From Scytonema sp. UIC 10036 (GTDB lineage: Bacteria > Cyanobacteriota > Cyanobacteriia > Cyanobacteriales > Nostocaceae): a DNA stretch of 64,000 bases. The stretch lies in contig NZ_WJFC01000060.1 of assembly GCF_009725235.1 (NCBI RefSeq), positions 1 through 64,000 on the forward strand, given 5' to 3'. The translations under genes were made by a program, and so were the position numbers. Below are positions 45,762-55,134 of the stretch, in pieces (position 1 is the first letter of the stretch; each line of letters begins with the position of its first letter). Under the pieces are notes generated by a model. That model was not told the DNA's origin. It made no database searches and was given only the letters and a program-made list of their open reading frames with translations.

Positions 45762-48031
45762 GTAGGTTAGTTGTTTTAAGCTTGGGTCAGGGAAATTTGC
45801 GTGATGGCTTTGCTACTGTCACTGCACAAATTGGTGAAGCCAGCAACTCCTACCAGATGAAAATTAATGCTAGTTTACCAGCAGCACCAAAAATTTTAGA
45901 ACTCTATCAAAACTGGCAAGCACTTTACTATGCTTTCTATCAACGCCTGAGTTGTTGGCGTACCAGTCTTGAAACAGACGATTATCTTGAAATTTCAGAA
46001 GTGGGACTCACTCATGTTTCTGAGGTTGATATCGCTAAATTATCTCAAAAGCTGTCAAAAAGACTAAATACATGGTTGGACTCTAGAGAATTTCGTAAAA
46101 TCGATCGGCAATTACGTACACAATTAAAACCATCGGATGAAATTCGCTTCATTATCGAAACAAACGATCCTTTATTGAGACGTCTGCCCTGGCATTTGTG
46201 GGAGTTTTTTGAGGATTACCCCTATGGAGAAGTAGCTTTAAGTGCAACAGAGTATCAAAATTCTAATAAATTTCCCATTAATCATCGAAAGTTTCAACTG
46301 AAAATTCTGGCGATTTTTGGGAACGCGCAAGGAATTGATATCAGTCATGATAGGATATTTTTAGAAAAATTAACCCATCGAGCAGAAATTAAATTTTTAG
46401 TTGAGCCAAACTTACGCGATTTGAATGACCATCTTTGGCAGGAAGGTTGGGATATTCTTTTTTTTGCAGGTCATAGTTCCAGTCAAGACGAAGGAATTCT
46501 ACAAATCAACCCCACAGATACAATTTCCCTTGAGAAACTTAGGTATGCTCTTAAGGAAGCGATGGGACGTGGGTTAAAACTCGCAATTTTTAACTCCTGC
46601 GATGGTTTGGGGTTGGCGCAACAACTCGAAGATTTGAACATACCTCAAGCGATCGTGATGCGGGAGGCTGTTCCAGATGTGGTTGCTCAACAATTTTTAA
46701 GGTATTTTATAACTGAGTTCTCCTCTGGTAAATCCTTATATGCTGCAGTACGTTCTGCACGAGAAAGATTGCAAGCGTTAGAGAAAGAATATCCTTGTGC
46801 GACTTGGCTACCAATTATTTTCCAAAACCCAGCCGAACCATCAATAGTTTGGTTGCAGGATGGGATTCGGATTGAGTGGGAGGACATGGTGAGTTCGCCA
46901 ACATTAACTCCTAGTTTTAATCTTAGGGGGATGCAACCAGAAATGCGATCGCCCGTAGCCACCCAAGTTTTTTCCCAACCCATTAATGTCCATCAAGACC
47001 TATTACCTCCGTATCCCAGTGGTTCTGTTCCCCTAGACTCTCCTTACTATGTTGAAAACACTGTAGTTAGCGCACAAGTTTGCAGAGAAATTACTAAACC
47101 GGGAGCTTTAATTCGGATTAAGGCTCCAATGTCCATGGGGAAAACTTCTCTGTTGTCAAGAATACTGGAATATGCCAGCTGCATTGGCTACCGCACCATC
47201 AGCTTGAACTTAGAAGAACAAATTGACCGAGAAATTCTGAGCGATTTGAATCGATTCTTACGTTGGCTGTGTGCTAATATTTCCCGTCAGCTTCAGATAG
47301 CACCACAGTTGGATGACTATTGGGATGAAGATATTGGGAGTAAAGTCAGTTGTTCGCATTACTTGCGAAACTACATACTCGAACAAATTGATTCTCCTGT
47401 GGTTTTGGCTTTGGATGAGGTGAACCAAATTTTTGAGCATCCACAGGTGGCGAAAGAATTTTTGCCGTTGTTGCGATCTTGGTACGAAGAAGCGAAAAGA
47501 CGACCGATTTGGCAAAAGCTGCGTCTGATCGTAGTTCATTCTACAGAAGTGTACGTTCCCTTGCAATTTCATCAGTCCCCTTTCAATGTCGGGCTTCCGA
47601 TTCAGTTAAAGGGCTTTAGTTTTGAGCAAGTCCAGCAGTTAGCGCTATGTTATGGATTGTGTTGGAAGGATGGTTTGGAAGTCGAACTTTTAATGGAGAT
47701 GGTTGGAGGACATCCAGCCCTTGTACACTTGGCACTTTATCATCTCAGTCAGCAACAAATCACTTTGGCACAACTGCTGCGAAGTGCTTCTACATCCACG
47801 AGCATTTATTACCATCACTTGCAGCGTCATTGGGAAATATTGAAAGCACAGCCAGAATTAGCATCTGCTCTTCGGACAGTGATAAATGCTACTGAAGCCG
47901 TGCAGTTAGAATCTGTTGTTGCTTATAAGCTCAGTAGTATGGGGTTGATTAAATTGGATAACAATAAAGTAACTCCCAGTTGTCAGTTATATCGTGAGTA
48001 TTTTCAGTCTAAGTTTCCTCTTTTCAAGTAA
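45758..48031 (+). CDS. CHAT protease-AAA_35 ATPase fusion
   Basis: A 757-aa protein. The N-terminal two fifths form a CHAT (caspase-HetF-associated) cysteine peptidase with catalytic H239 (FFAGHSS) and C281 (IFNSCDG); the preceding about 170 residues (LGQGNLRDGFATV and following) are the usual CHAT N-terminal extension. The C-terminal half is an AAA_35 ATPase with P-loop PMSMGKTSLL (K462) and LALDEVNQIF. ATPase-controlled caspase-like proteases of this kind are proposed in conflict and cell-death systems and in cyanobacterial development (HetF). The ATG overlaps the stop of the broken small gene. Catalytic residues and P-loop are intact. Confidence 0.85.
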   Translation: MSRLVVLSLGQGNLRDGFATVTAQIGEASNSYQMKINASLPAAPKILELYQNWQALYYAFYQRLSCWRTSLETDDYLEISEVGLTHVSEVDIAKLSQKLSKRLNTWLDSREFRKIDRQLRTQLKPSDEIRFIIETNDPLLRRLPWHLWEFFEDYPYGEVALSATEYQNSNKFPINHRKFQLKILAIFGNAQGIDISHDRIFLEKLTHRAEIKFLVEPNLRDLNDHLWQEGWDILFFAGHSSSQDEGILQINPTDTISLEKLRYALKEAMGRGLKLAIFNSCDGLGLAQQLEDLNIPQAIVMREAVPDVVAQQFLRYFITEFSSGKSLYAAVRSARERLQALEKEYPCATWLPIIFQNPAEPSIVWLQDGIRIEWEDMVSSPTLTPSFNLRGMQPEMRSPVATQVFSQPINVHQDLLPPYPSGSVPLDSPYYVENTVVSAQVCREITKPGALIRIKAPMSMGKTSLLSRILEYASCIGYRTISLNLEEQIDREILSDLNRFLRWLCANISRQLQIAPQLDDYWDEDIGSKVSCSHYLRNYILEQIDSPVVLALDEVNQIFEHPQVAKEFLPLLRSWYEEAKRRPIWQKLRLIVVHSTEVYVPLQFHQSPFNVGLPIQLKGFSFEQVQQLALCYGLCWKDGLEVELLMEMVGGHPALVHLALYHLSQQQITLAQLLRSASTSTSIYYHHLQRHWEILKAQPELASALRTVINATEAVQLESVVAYKLSSMGLIKLDNNKVTPSCQLYREYFQSKFPLFK

Positions 48032-48827
48032 TTGATGAGTTTGAAAAAGGGAGTAGAGAGTGAAGAACTTTCCTTTTTCATGTTTGGTTGTGGAATTTTT
48101 CCATCATTAGCTGACTTGAAAATAGAGGATAGGGCATATTTGCCCATTTTATACGTCTTGCTGCACGCAGTTTATGACAGCTACTTAGTTTTTATATTTT
48201 GCAATTTTGATGTTTGTAGTTAAGTCGAGCAAACAAATTAAACTTTAGCGATAACAGGGAAACTACGAACATTTATGTTTTTTTAAAGTTGAACTACTTA
48301 TTAGAATTGCAGATAAAGATTGTCTAATCAAACAAACTATTAGAAATAAACAAAATTAGTATTATATATAAATTTTGTTCTATCAAACTCATAGAAAACT
48401 CATATCTACTAGAAATATAAAAAAATGTAACTTTTACAGAAGCTTATGTTCTGTAATATGTAGAATAAACGTATTCTGTACTTGGGTATTACATTACGGG
48501 TGTAAGTAAAAGAAGCCAAATCCCTAAATACTATCAATCAAGACTGTAGTTTGAGTTCTACTAAAACTGTTAGTCGAATGGAGCAAAAAATTAACCCATT
48601 TTCTACAGAATAATTGCTATTAATACAGGCTTGTACTCATTAAAGGTGTCCTTCGAGGTAGTTGCTGAATAACCCGTTTTCTTGTAGATGCACGCTATGG
48701 TGTGTTTGTACATATAGGAGATATCAAGCTTTGCAATAGAAAGCAACCGGGTTTTTTGCTCTCCTGGTTGACTGCTGTACCGACGATATAGCGCGGCATA
48801 AATTATAATCACTGCAACACAATCGAT
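48032..48827. other. Intergenic region after the CHAT gene
   Basis: About 800 bp of A/T-rich sequence with no clear gene. A 62-codon frame from ATG 48035 has unremarkable content. Near 48673-48760 an imperfect inverted pair (AACCCGTTTTCTTG and GCAACCGGGTT) can form a large hairpin. No RNA gene was recognised. Confidence 0.5.
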
Positions 48828-50330
48828 ATGAGAAATATTCGAAATCTCATTTTCATTTCAATTATCTCTATTTCAATTGTGGTCTTAGGTTGTGTTTCGA
48901 CAGGGCTGGCAGACACTCAAACCAACAAAGAACTTCAGAGTCAGAGCCTGTTACAATTCAAACCAGAAATCACTTCTGAAATTCCACACAATCCCAATTT
49001 AGCTAAACAACAGTCGCTTTATCCCAACACACCAAGAGTAGATTTTATCGACAATTTTGCTTGGCAGGTTTTCCTTGCTTTAAATTGGCCTGCTGATTGT
49101 CAGCAAGGAGAACCCTTACGAAATGAGAAAATTGGTGAGGTTCCAAATGCTCCCCGTGTTTGGGAGTTCTATCATACTCCAGAGACGATATTCCTTTCAG
49201 CAGGAAAAGAACCATCCACACAACCAACTAAACCTTTTACTTGTTTAAGTCTTATCTCTGAAAGAGGTTTACAGACAGAAGACTCAAGCTTACAACTGAC
49301 AGAGTCAGAGAAACTAGATGGCAACGAAAAGGGTACAAATGCAAATAAACCCCTTGTTGACCAGCAAGGCAACTACATTATTATGGAGGCATACATTAAC
49401 CCACAAGAATTCAACCAAATTGTTGAAAACAAGTGGTATGACGCTGTCAACTTACAACAATTCAATAACGAAGACAAGAAGTTTGCGCTTGTGTGTAGCG
49501 AAGATGCAAACGCCAATTTGCTCAATGTCCCTTGCAGCACGTATCAGAAAGAAGGTGCGATTGAGATCAAAGCCGCTTGGCGAGTTTTCGCTCCACAGAC
49601 ATCTAACGAGGAGAAAGCTCGTTACTACACAACTAAGAGACAGAGGACGATCCCAGCACAGTCAACCGAATGTACAGAAGGTAACGCACTTTGTAGTGAT
49701 ATCGGTCAGGAATTTAGTCAGATAGTTGAGGTAGGTTTAATAGGCTTTCATATTAAGCATAAAACGAGTGAGCAGGGGTGGATTTGGTCTACCTTTGAAC
49801 AGGTAGATAATGTTCCCGATAACACTTCAAGCCGGACTCGTTACACGCTGTACAACCCAGATTGTAAGGAAAACTGTAAAGAAAACAAGCCATATGTAGA
49901 AAAACCATACCTTTGGCGTCAAGAGGCTCCCCATGCTGTCAAAAAGGTAGGAGACAAAATTGAGAATCAAATTCCGTCACAGATAACTCGCTCACCAAAT
50001 TCATCGCTCAGTTCTCAAAGATTGGAACAGAATAAGCACTGGCAAGAAGCATTGACAGAAATCTCTCAATCATCGGTCTGGCAATACTACCAACTCATTG
50101 GTACTCAGTGGCTAACAAACCCTAGTCTGCCGTACAACACAAATCTCAGGGACGTTACGCCAAAGTCCCCGTTAGCCAATGTTGCTATAGAACCCTACAT
50201 CCCAAATAGTAGTTGCATAGAATGCCATACCGGAGCAAAACTGCGAGCTAGTAATCATCCTTACGCAGACTTTAGTTTCCCAATAGGTAGAGCTAATCCT
50301 AGTAATTATAGCCCGACAAACACTCAATAG
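48828..50330 (+). CDS. Lipoprotein-like protein with CxxCH haem motif
   Basis: A 500-aa exported protein. A signal sequence with hydrophobic ISIISISIVVLG ends in a cysteine at 22 (VLGC, lipobox-like). The C-terminal CIECH (C463, C466, H467) is a single c-type haem binding site. The middle is unassigned, Asn/Gln-rich, and contains RYYTTKRQ and LIGFHIKHK segments. Some related proteins occur in cyanobacteria as hypothetical cytochrome-like proteins. It begins a group with the unknown 205-aa gene 96 bp downstream and, after two hairpins, the YcaO gene. Confidence 0.65.
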   Translation: MRNIRNLIFISIISISIVVLGCVSTGLADTQTNKELQSQSLLQFKPEITSEIPHNPNLAKQQSLYPNTPRVDFIDNFAWQVFLALNWPADCQQGEPLRNEKIGEVPNAPRVWEFYHTPETIFLSAGKEPSTQPTKPFTCLSLISERGLQTEDSSLQLTESEKLDGNEKGTNANKPLVDQQGNYIIMEAYINPQEFNQIVENKWYDAVNLQQFNNEDKKFALVCSEDANANLLNVPCSTYQKEGAIEIKAAWRVFAPQTSNEEKARYYTTKRQRTIPAQSTECTEGNALCSDIGQEFSQIVEVGLIGFHIKHKTSEQGWIWSTFEQVDNVPDNTSSRTRYTLYNPDCKENCKENKPYVEKPYLWRQEAPHAVKKVGDKIENQIPSQITRSPNSSLSSQRLEQNKHWQEALTEISQSSVWQYYQLIGTQWLTNPSLPYNTNLRDVTPKSPLANVAIEPYIPNSSCIECHTGAKLRASNHPYADFSFPIGRANPSNYSPTNTQ

Positions 50331-50426
50331 ATCGTTCTAGGGCTAGTGTTACTACCCAATGACCGTTTTCTAGCTAAACTTGATTGTTTTGATATCTAAA
50401 ATCAACCAACTTAAGGAGTTTTAAAA

Positions 50427-51044
50427 ATGGCAGAACAGTCTAATACAACCTACATGACATCATTACCTGAAGAGTTACGCACTCCAGAAAATATCGCAAA
50501 GATTCGGATTATTATCAAGCAATGGACTCAAATTATAGCTTGGACATGGACTACTTTTTTGGCATTTGATGGAGATGAGGCAAAGAAAAAGGAAGAGCAA
50601 CAACTCAAGAATTATTTCAGTTCCATTCTTAAAAAACAAGCCCTAGCTCGTCTGGCAGCAATTGAGTATGGCGATCCCCCATCAGCTCAATTAGCAGAAG
50701 AAACAAGCAAAATTATCAAAGAAGTTATAATTGCCAATCAAACTGCACCAGATATTCAACTGACCTTATCTGATGTTTACCGAAAACTGACTACAAACGA
50801 CTACATTTTTACCGATCCTCTCATACAAGAGTTTCGCTTTGAGGTAGTAGTAGATTCCTTTACTGGTAGAATTCGCAAAGATGAAGCAAATCAGGCAAAA
50901 TACCTTGCTACTATTGCCTATCCACCACGTCCTGAATTGAGTGAATTTACTGTCACAGAAGAACAATTGAATCAGTGGATAAAAGACAACAATAGCGGTG
51001 AATACCTCCCTCCATCTGTTTATATTCCTGTTTCTGGCTCCTAA
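50427..51044 (+). CDS. Hypothetical protein, 205 aa
   Basis: I do not recognise the family. The protein has no signal peptide and no cysteine. The first part is helical (NIAKIRIIIKQWTQIIAWTW), with a charged stretch (DEAKKKEEQQLKNYF), then a beta-rich domain (EFRFEVVVDSFTGRIRKD), ending PPSVYIPVSGS. AAGGAG precedes the ATG, so it is a well-translated gene. Its place between the haem protein and the YcaO gene suggests a shared role, but it has none of the Cys/Ser-rich core expected of a TOMM substrate. Confidence 0.6.
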   Translation: MAEQSNTTYMTSLPEELRTPENIAKIRIIIKQWTQIIAWTWTTFLAFDGDEAKKKEEQQLKNYFSSILKKQALARLAAIEYGDPPSAQLAEETSKIIKEVIIANQTAPDIQLTLSDVYRKLTTNDYIFTDPLIQEFRFEVVVDSFTGRIRKDEANQAKYLATIAYPPRPELSEFTVTEEQLNQWIKDNNSGEYLPPSVYIPVSGS

Positions 51045-51088
51045 ACTTCCAGAAATTTAATGAATGCTAAGTAGTTCAAAGTAAAAAA

Positions 51089-51156
51089 ATATAAAATGTT
51101 TGTAGTTGCTTTAAGCCCAAAGACAACGTAACTACGAGCTTAAAAACATTTTATAT
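51089..51156. repeat. Stem-loop upstream of the YcaO gene (1)
   Basis: ATATAAAATGTTT (51089-51101) pairs perfectly with AAACATTTTATAT (51144-51156); inside, GTAGTT pairs with AACTAC. The extended hairpin lies between the 205-aa gene and the YcaO gene. It may end the upstream transcript or be a repeat element. Confidence 0.6.
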
Positions 51157-51178
51157 TTAATTTATTTGAGCTAATGAT

Positions 51179-51236
51179 AAAGAGGTAGAAATTATAAACA
51201 AAAAAATTAATTTTTTTGATTCTACCTCTTTTTTTA
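51179..51236 (+). terminator. Rho-independent terminator-like hairpin before the YcaO gene (2)
   Basis: AAAGAGGTAGA (51179-51189) pairs with TCTACCTCTTT (51221-51231), enclosing AAAAAATTAATTTTTT, and is followed by a T-tract (TTTTTTT to 51235). It can terminate the upstream operon, making the YcaO gene start a separate unit about 50 bp later. Attenuation-type control of the YcaO gene is also possible. Confidence 0.65.
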
Positions 51237-51284
51237 TATAAAAAATTTATCTTTGGGCATTTTACTGTCAACTTTAAATAGCAT

Positions 51285-53540
51285 ATGTTTAGAAAACCTA
51301 AGTTTAAGACTTGCTTTCGCATCGAAACAGTTGAGACAGAAGGAGTGTTCCTCGTGTCTGAAAGAGACACGATTGTACTTCAAGATCGCATCTACCAGTT
51401 ATTATGTCCCTTGCTTGATGGTAATCAAACTGTGGATGAAATTATTCAGCAACTCCAAGATAAGCTACCGATGCCCTACATCTATTACGCGCTTATGGAA
51501 TTGGAGCAAAAGGGTTATATTGTCGAACATGAAGAGGTTTTGCCTTCAAATATAGCTGTGTTTTGCGAGCATTTGAAAGTTAACAATGAAGATGCCCACC
51601 GCCGATTACAAACAACTAGAGTGACTGTCAGAGCTTTAGGAGAACTGTCCGGATCGGAATTGATTGCTACTCTCGAATCGCTGCAAATTCAAATTGTAAA
51701 AGAGGGAGACTTTGAAGTTGTCTTAACAGACGACTATTTGCAAGCAGAATTGGTCGAAATTAACCAAAAAAACTTGGAGCGCTCGCGTCCTTGGATGTTG
51801 GTCAAACCAATAGGAACCGTTATCTGGATGGGACCGATTTTTCATCCTGAAAAAACAGGTTGTTGGGAATGCCTATCCCAACGCTTGCAAGGTAACCGCC
51901 CAGTTGAAGGATTTATCCAAAGACGCAATAATGTTTCATCACCTTTAACGCCACCACTGGCTGACTTACCTTCAACACGACAAACTGCCATAACAATGGC
52001 AGCAACTCAAATCCTTCAGTGGATCGTAAAGGCAGAAAACAAGCGCCTCGAAGGGATACTAGTGACCCATGATACTATTACACTAGAGACACAAAAACAT
52101 TATCTCATCAAACGTCCTCAGTGCCATAGCTGTGGCATTCTTAAACAGCAGCATTTGAAACCCGTACCTTTGATACTTGGAAACAGGAAAAAAACCTTTA
52201 CGGCTGATGGCGGACATCGCTGCGTTTCGCCAGAAGCCACCTTTGAACGGTATCGATACCATATAAGCCCTATTATAGGAGTAGTGCGAGATTTGGGCAA
52301 ACTCTCCTTCGACGCGAACAGTTTAACTCATACCTATTTCGCCAAGCATCATTTTGCCTCAGTGTTTGATGACTTAAGTGTTTTAGAAAAGAATATTGGA
52401 GGCAGAAGTGCAGGAAAAGGGAGAACAGAAGCTCAAGCAAGAGCAAGTGGTTTTTGCGAAGCTATTGAAAGGTACTCTGGCGTTTTTCAGGGGGACGAAA
52501 TCAGAGTCAAGAGCAGTTACCGAAAAATGAACAACAAGGCTATCCATCCCAATACCTGCATGAACTTCAGCCAAGCTCAATATGATGAACGGGAGGTGTG
52601 GAACGCTCATTGTGGCAGTTTTTTTCAGAGGGTTCCTGAACCGTTTGATGAAGAAAGAGAAATTGAATGGACACCTATTTGGTCATTAACTTACCAAGAC
52701 TTCAAGTATCTACCAACCGCTTATTGTTATTTTGGCTATCCCATGCCTTATAAGCCAGACTGTTGGGCAGACACTAATGGGTGTGCAGCAGGCAATACTT
52801 TAGAAGAAGCGATCGTACAAGGTTTCATGGAATTGGTAGAGCGAGACAGTGTTGCCTTGTGGTGGTACAATCGTACTCAAAGAGCGGCAGTAGATTTGGA
52901 GAGTTTTGACGAGCCGTATTTTCAAGACTTGAGACATTACTACCAATCGCTCGATCGCGAACTTTGGGTTCTTGATATAACCAGCGACTTGAATATTCCT
53001 GTCTTTGCCGCAATAAGTTACAAAAGCAAATGCCAGGTTAAAGACATCATATTGGGTTTTGGTGCTCACTTCGATCCAAAGCTTGCCGTTCAAAGAGCGC
53101 TGACGGAAATGAACCAAATTCTTCCTGCTGTCTTAACTGCTGATGCCAATGGCATAACTCAATATGCTAACTCTGCTGAGCCACCCGTTCTCCATTGGTG
53201 GAAAACGGCAACGCTGGAAAATCAACCATACTTAATACCAGATAAAAGTGCTGCCCTCAAAAAGCCCTTTGATTATCCTTATATAGAAAAAAATGATAAT
53301 TTTCTTGATGATATTAAGCTCTGCCAGCAAATTGTAGAGCAACGTGGCATGGAAATGCTAGTCTTAGACCAGACCCGTCCTGATATCGGACTGAAAGTTG
53401 TTAAAGTTATAATTCCTAGAATGCGCCACTTTTGGAAGCGCTTAGCACCAGGACGACTTTATGATGTTCCAGTAGAACTGGGTTGGTTGAAAGAACCGAT
53501 ACCAGAAGATTTCCTGAATCCAATACCCATGTGGATGTAA
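51285..53540 (+). CDS. Fused TOMM cyclodehydratase (leader-binding/E1-like + YcaO)
   Basis: A 751-aa enzyme of the thiazole/oxazole-modified microcin class. Residues 1-90 form a winged-helix leader-recognition domain; 90-350 an E1-like ocin-ThiF domain with two zinc-binding CxxC pairs (CWEC and CHSC); 375-751 the YcaO ATPase, with GRSAGKGRTEAQARASGFCE and the EAIERYSG ATP-site motif and a proline-containing C-terminus (PEDFLNPIPMWM). It would use ATP to cyclise Cys/Ser/Thr in a precursor peptide to azolines. No dehydrogenase, ABC exporter or obvious precursor gene was found. The amidohydrolase gene follows 24 bp later, so they form a two-gene operon. Confidence 0.85.
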   Translation: MFRKPKFKTCFRIETVETEGVFLVSERDTIVLQDRIYQLLCPLLDGNQTVDEIIQQLQDKLPMPYIYYALMELEQKGYIVEHEEVLPSNIAVFCEHLKVNNEDAHRRLQTTRVTVRALGELSGSELIATLESLQIQIVKEGDFEVVLTDDYLQAELVEINQKNLERSRPWMLVKPIGTVIWMGPIFHPEKTGCWECLSQRLQGNRPVEGFIQRRNNVSSPLTPPLADLPSTRQTAITMAATQILQWIVKAENKRLEGILVTHDTITLETQKHYLIKRPQCHSCGILKQQHLKPVPLILGNRKKTFTADGGHRCVSPEATFERYRYHISPIIGVVRDLGKLSFDANSLTHTYFAKHHFASVFDDLSVLEKNIGGRSAGKGRTEAQARASGFCEAIERYSGVFQGDEIRVKSSYRKMNNKAIHPNTCMNFSQAQYDEREVWNAHCGSFFQRVPEPFDEEREIEWTPIWSLTYQDFKYLPTAYCYFGYPMPYKPDCWADTNGCAAGNTLEEAIVQGFMELVERDSVALWWYNRTQRAAVDLESFDEPYFQDLRHYYQSLDRELWVLDITSDLNIPVFAAISYKSKCQVKDIILGFGAHFDPKLAVQRALTEMNQILPAVLTADANGITQYANSAEPPVLHWWKTATLENQPYLIPDKSAALKKPFDYPYIEKNDNFLDDIKLCQQIVEQRGMEMLVLDQTRPDIGLKVVKVIIPRMRHFWKRLAPGRLYDVPVELGWLKEPIPEDFLNPIPMWM

Positions 53541-53564
53541 TTTTAGTTGTTGGTCAACCCTGTC

Positions 53565-54647
53565 ATGCTTGAAGGATATCGAATTATTGATGCAGATTCC
53601 CACGTCTATGAGCCACACCATATATGGCAAGAGTACCTCGAACCTGCGTTTAAGAGCTTTGCGCTGTCTCCAGAACTAACGCTTGCAGGCGAAAAGATTG
53701 TAAACAAATACTCCAATCGGCTCCGTCAAGAAGGTGCCAAACAAGTGACTCAAGCGTATCCCCTATCATGGTTGAACAACTTTGATGCTGAGTCTCACGT
53801 GCAAGCTATGCAGCAGATGGGGGTTGATATATCGTTTATTTATCCAACTTACTTCTCATGGATCGTTGCTGTGGACACGATCGCACCGCAATTAGCTGGT
53901 GCATTTGTGCGTGCTTATAATAATTGGCTTCGAGATTTCTGTAGCTATAATCCACAAATTCTTCGAGGTGTAGGTGTTGTCAATTTACACGCACCAGAAG
54001 AAATGGTGCTTGAATTGCAGAGGATAGCAGAGTTTGGCTGGAAATCAGTTTTTTTACGCCCCAACCCTGTCAAAGGGAGGATTCTGAGTGACTGCGCTTA
54101 CGAACCGTTTTGGACGAAGTGCGAGGAATTAGGGATCGCTGTCAGCCTTCATGAGTCCACTCATAGTCGCTTACCTACCGCAGGAGCAGATCGCTTCAAC
54201 ACTCGCTTTGCACTACACGCTTGCTCTCATCCAATGGAACAAATGATGGCGTTGCTATCGCTGATCGAAGGCGGAGTCTTAGAACGTCATCCCAAGCTGA
54301 GAGTTGGATTTCTTGAGTCTGGGTGCGGTTGGCTTCCTTACTGGTTATGGCGGCTCGATCGCGAGTACGAAGATCTTCGTTGGGAAGTTGCAGACAACAT
54401 CAAAATGATGCCTTCCGAGTACTTTCGCCGTCAATGCTTTATCTCCATGGAGCCTTCAGAACCTTATCTGAGTCAGATCCTCGAGCATCTTGGTTCAGAT
54501 AACTTAATCTTTGGGTCGGATTACCCTCATATGGATCACCATCCAAAAGTCGTTGCAGAAGTCGTAGCACTTCAGAATCAGCTTCCTAAAAAAGTTGTAC
54601 AAAAGATTCTTTGGGATAATCCGGCTCGATTCTATAACCTGAACTAA
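53565..54647 (+). CDS. Amidohydrolase family 2 metal-dependent hydrolase
   Basis: A 360-aa TIM-barrel metallohydrolase. It opens with the metal-binding DADSHVYEP and has the conserved SLHEST (near 205) and FGSDYPHMDHH (about 320-330) motifs. The family performs hydrolysis or decarboxylation of varied substrates; YcaO-linked members such as BotAH in bottromycin trim modified peptides, which is knowledge of another cluster and not proof here. The longest frame starts with TTG at 53547; I chose ATG 53565. Confidence 0.8.
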   Translation: MLEGYRIIDADSHVYEPHHIWQEYLEPAFKSFALSPELTLAGEKIVNKYSNRLRQEGAKQVTQAYPLSWLNNFDAESHVQAMQQMGVDISFIYPTYFSWIVAVDTIAPQLAGAFVRAYNNWLRDFCSYNPQILRGVGVVNLHAPEEMVLELQRIAEFGWKSVFLRPNPVKGRILSDCAYEPFWTKCEELGIAVSLHESTHSRLPTAGADRFNTRFALHACSHPMEQMMALLSLIEGGVLERHPKLRVGFLESGCGWLPYWLWRLDREYEDLRWEVADNIKMMPSEYFRRQCFISMEPSEPYLSQILEHLGSDNLIFGSDYPHMDHHPKVVAEVVALQNQLPKKVVQKILWDNPARFYNLN

Positions 54648-54704
54648 TACTCGACCATATTGATTTTGAGGGGCGTAAAACTACTGCGAGCGCTAGAATA
54701 CTCT

Positions 54705-54926
54705 ATGCAAATCACGGTTGAAATTCCTGATGAAATTGCCAAGCGATTAGACTAAGCGTGGGGTGGTCTTTCTCGTCGTCTGTTAGAAGTGATTGTCGCA
54801 GATGCTTACCGTTGCGGGGAAATTAGTACATCTGAAGTCCGACAAATACTTCAGTTAAGGTCTCGTTTAGAAACCCATGCCTTCTTGAAACGGATGGGTA
54901 TTTATCTTAATTATGATGCGACTTAA
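54705..54926 (+). pseudogene. UPF0175 antitoxin-like gene with in-frame stop
   Basis: The frame encodes MQITVEIPDEIAKRLD, TAA, then AWGGLSRRLLEVIVADAYR and GEISTSEVRQILQLRSRLE, a complete UPF0175-like protein of 73 codons apart from the stop at codon 17. There is no frameshift. It is a nonsense-inactivated antitoxin-like gene; its toxin partner is not visible. The gap to K2 otherwise has no gene. Confidence 0.8.
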
Positions 54927-55134
54927 TTATAAAGAGATATTCACACTCTGAAGGAAATTTAGCAGGTAGGGCAAATACATCTGAATATGACTTGCTTTAT
55001 GTAGTGTATAAGACTACAATTTGATATAATATATTATTAAGTAATTACTCTTTGGTAATCAGTAAGATAAAATACTACAGACCAGTTACTTGAGTCGAGC
55101 ATCAAAAGTGCATCCTTTGAAAAAAAATCTAACA

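Noticed and set aside
48035..48223. ORF of 62 codons after the CHAT gene
   Set aside because: No family, no ribosome binding sequence and no coupling; compositionally ordinary for A/T-rich non-coding DNA.
48603..48812. ORF on the minus strand before the lipoprotein gene
   Set aside because: It runs through an imperfect inverted repeat and resembles no family.
50427..51044. 205-aa protein as the TOMM precursor peptide
   Set aside because: It has no cysteine, no Ser/Thr-rich core at its C-terminus and no leader-core cleavage motif. A globular protein is more likely.
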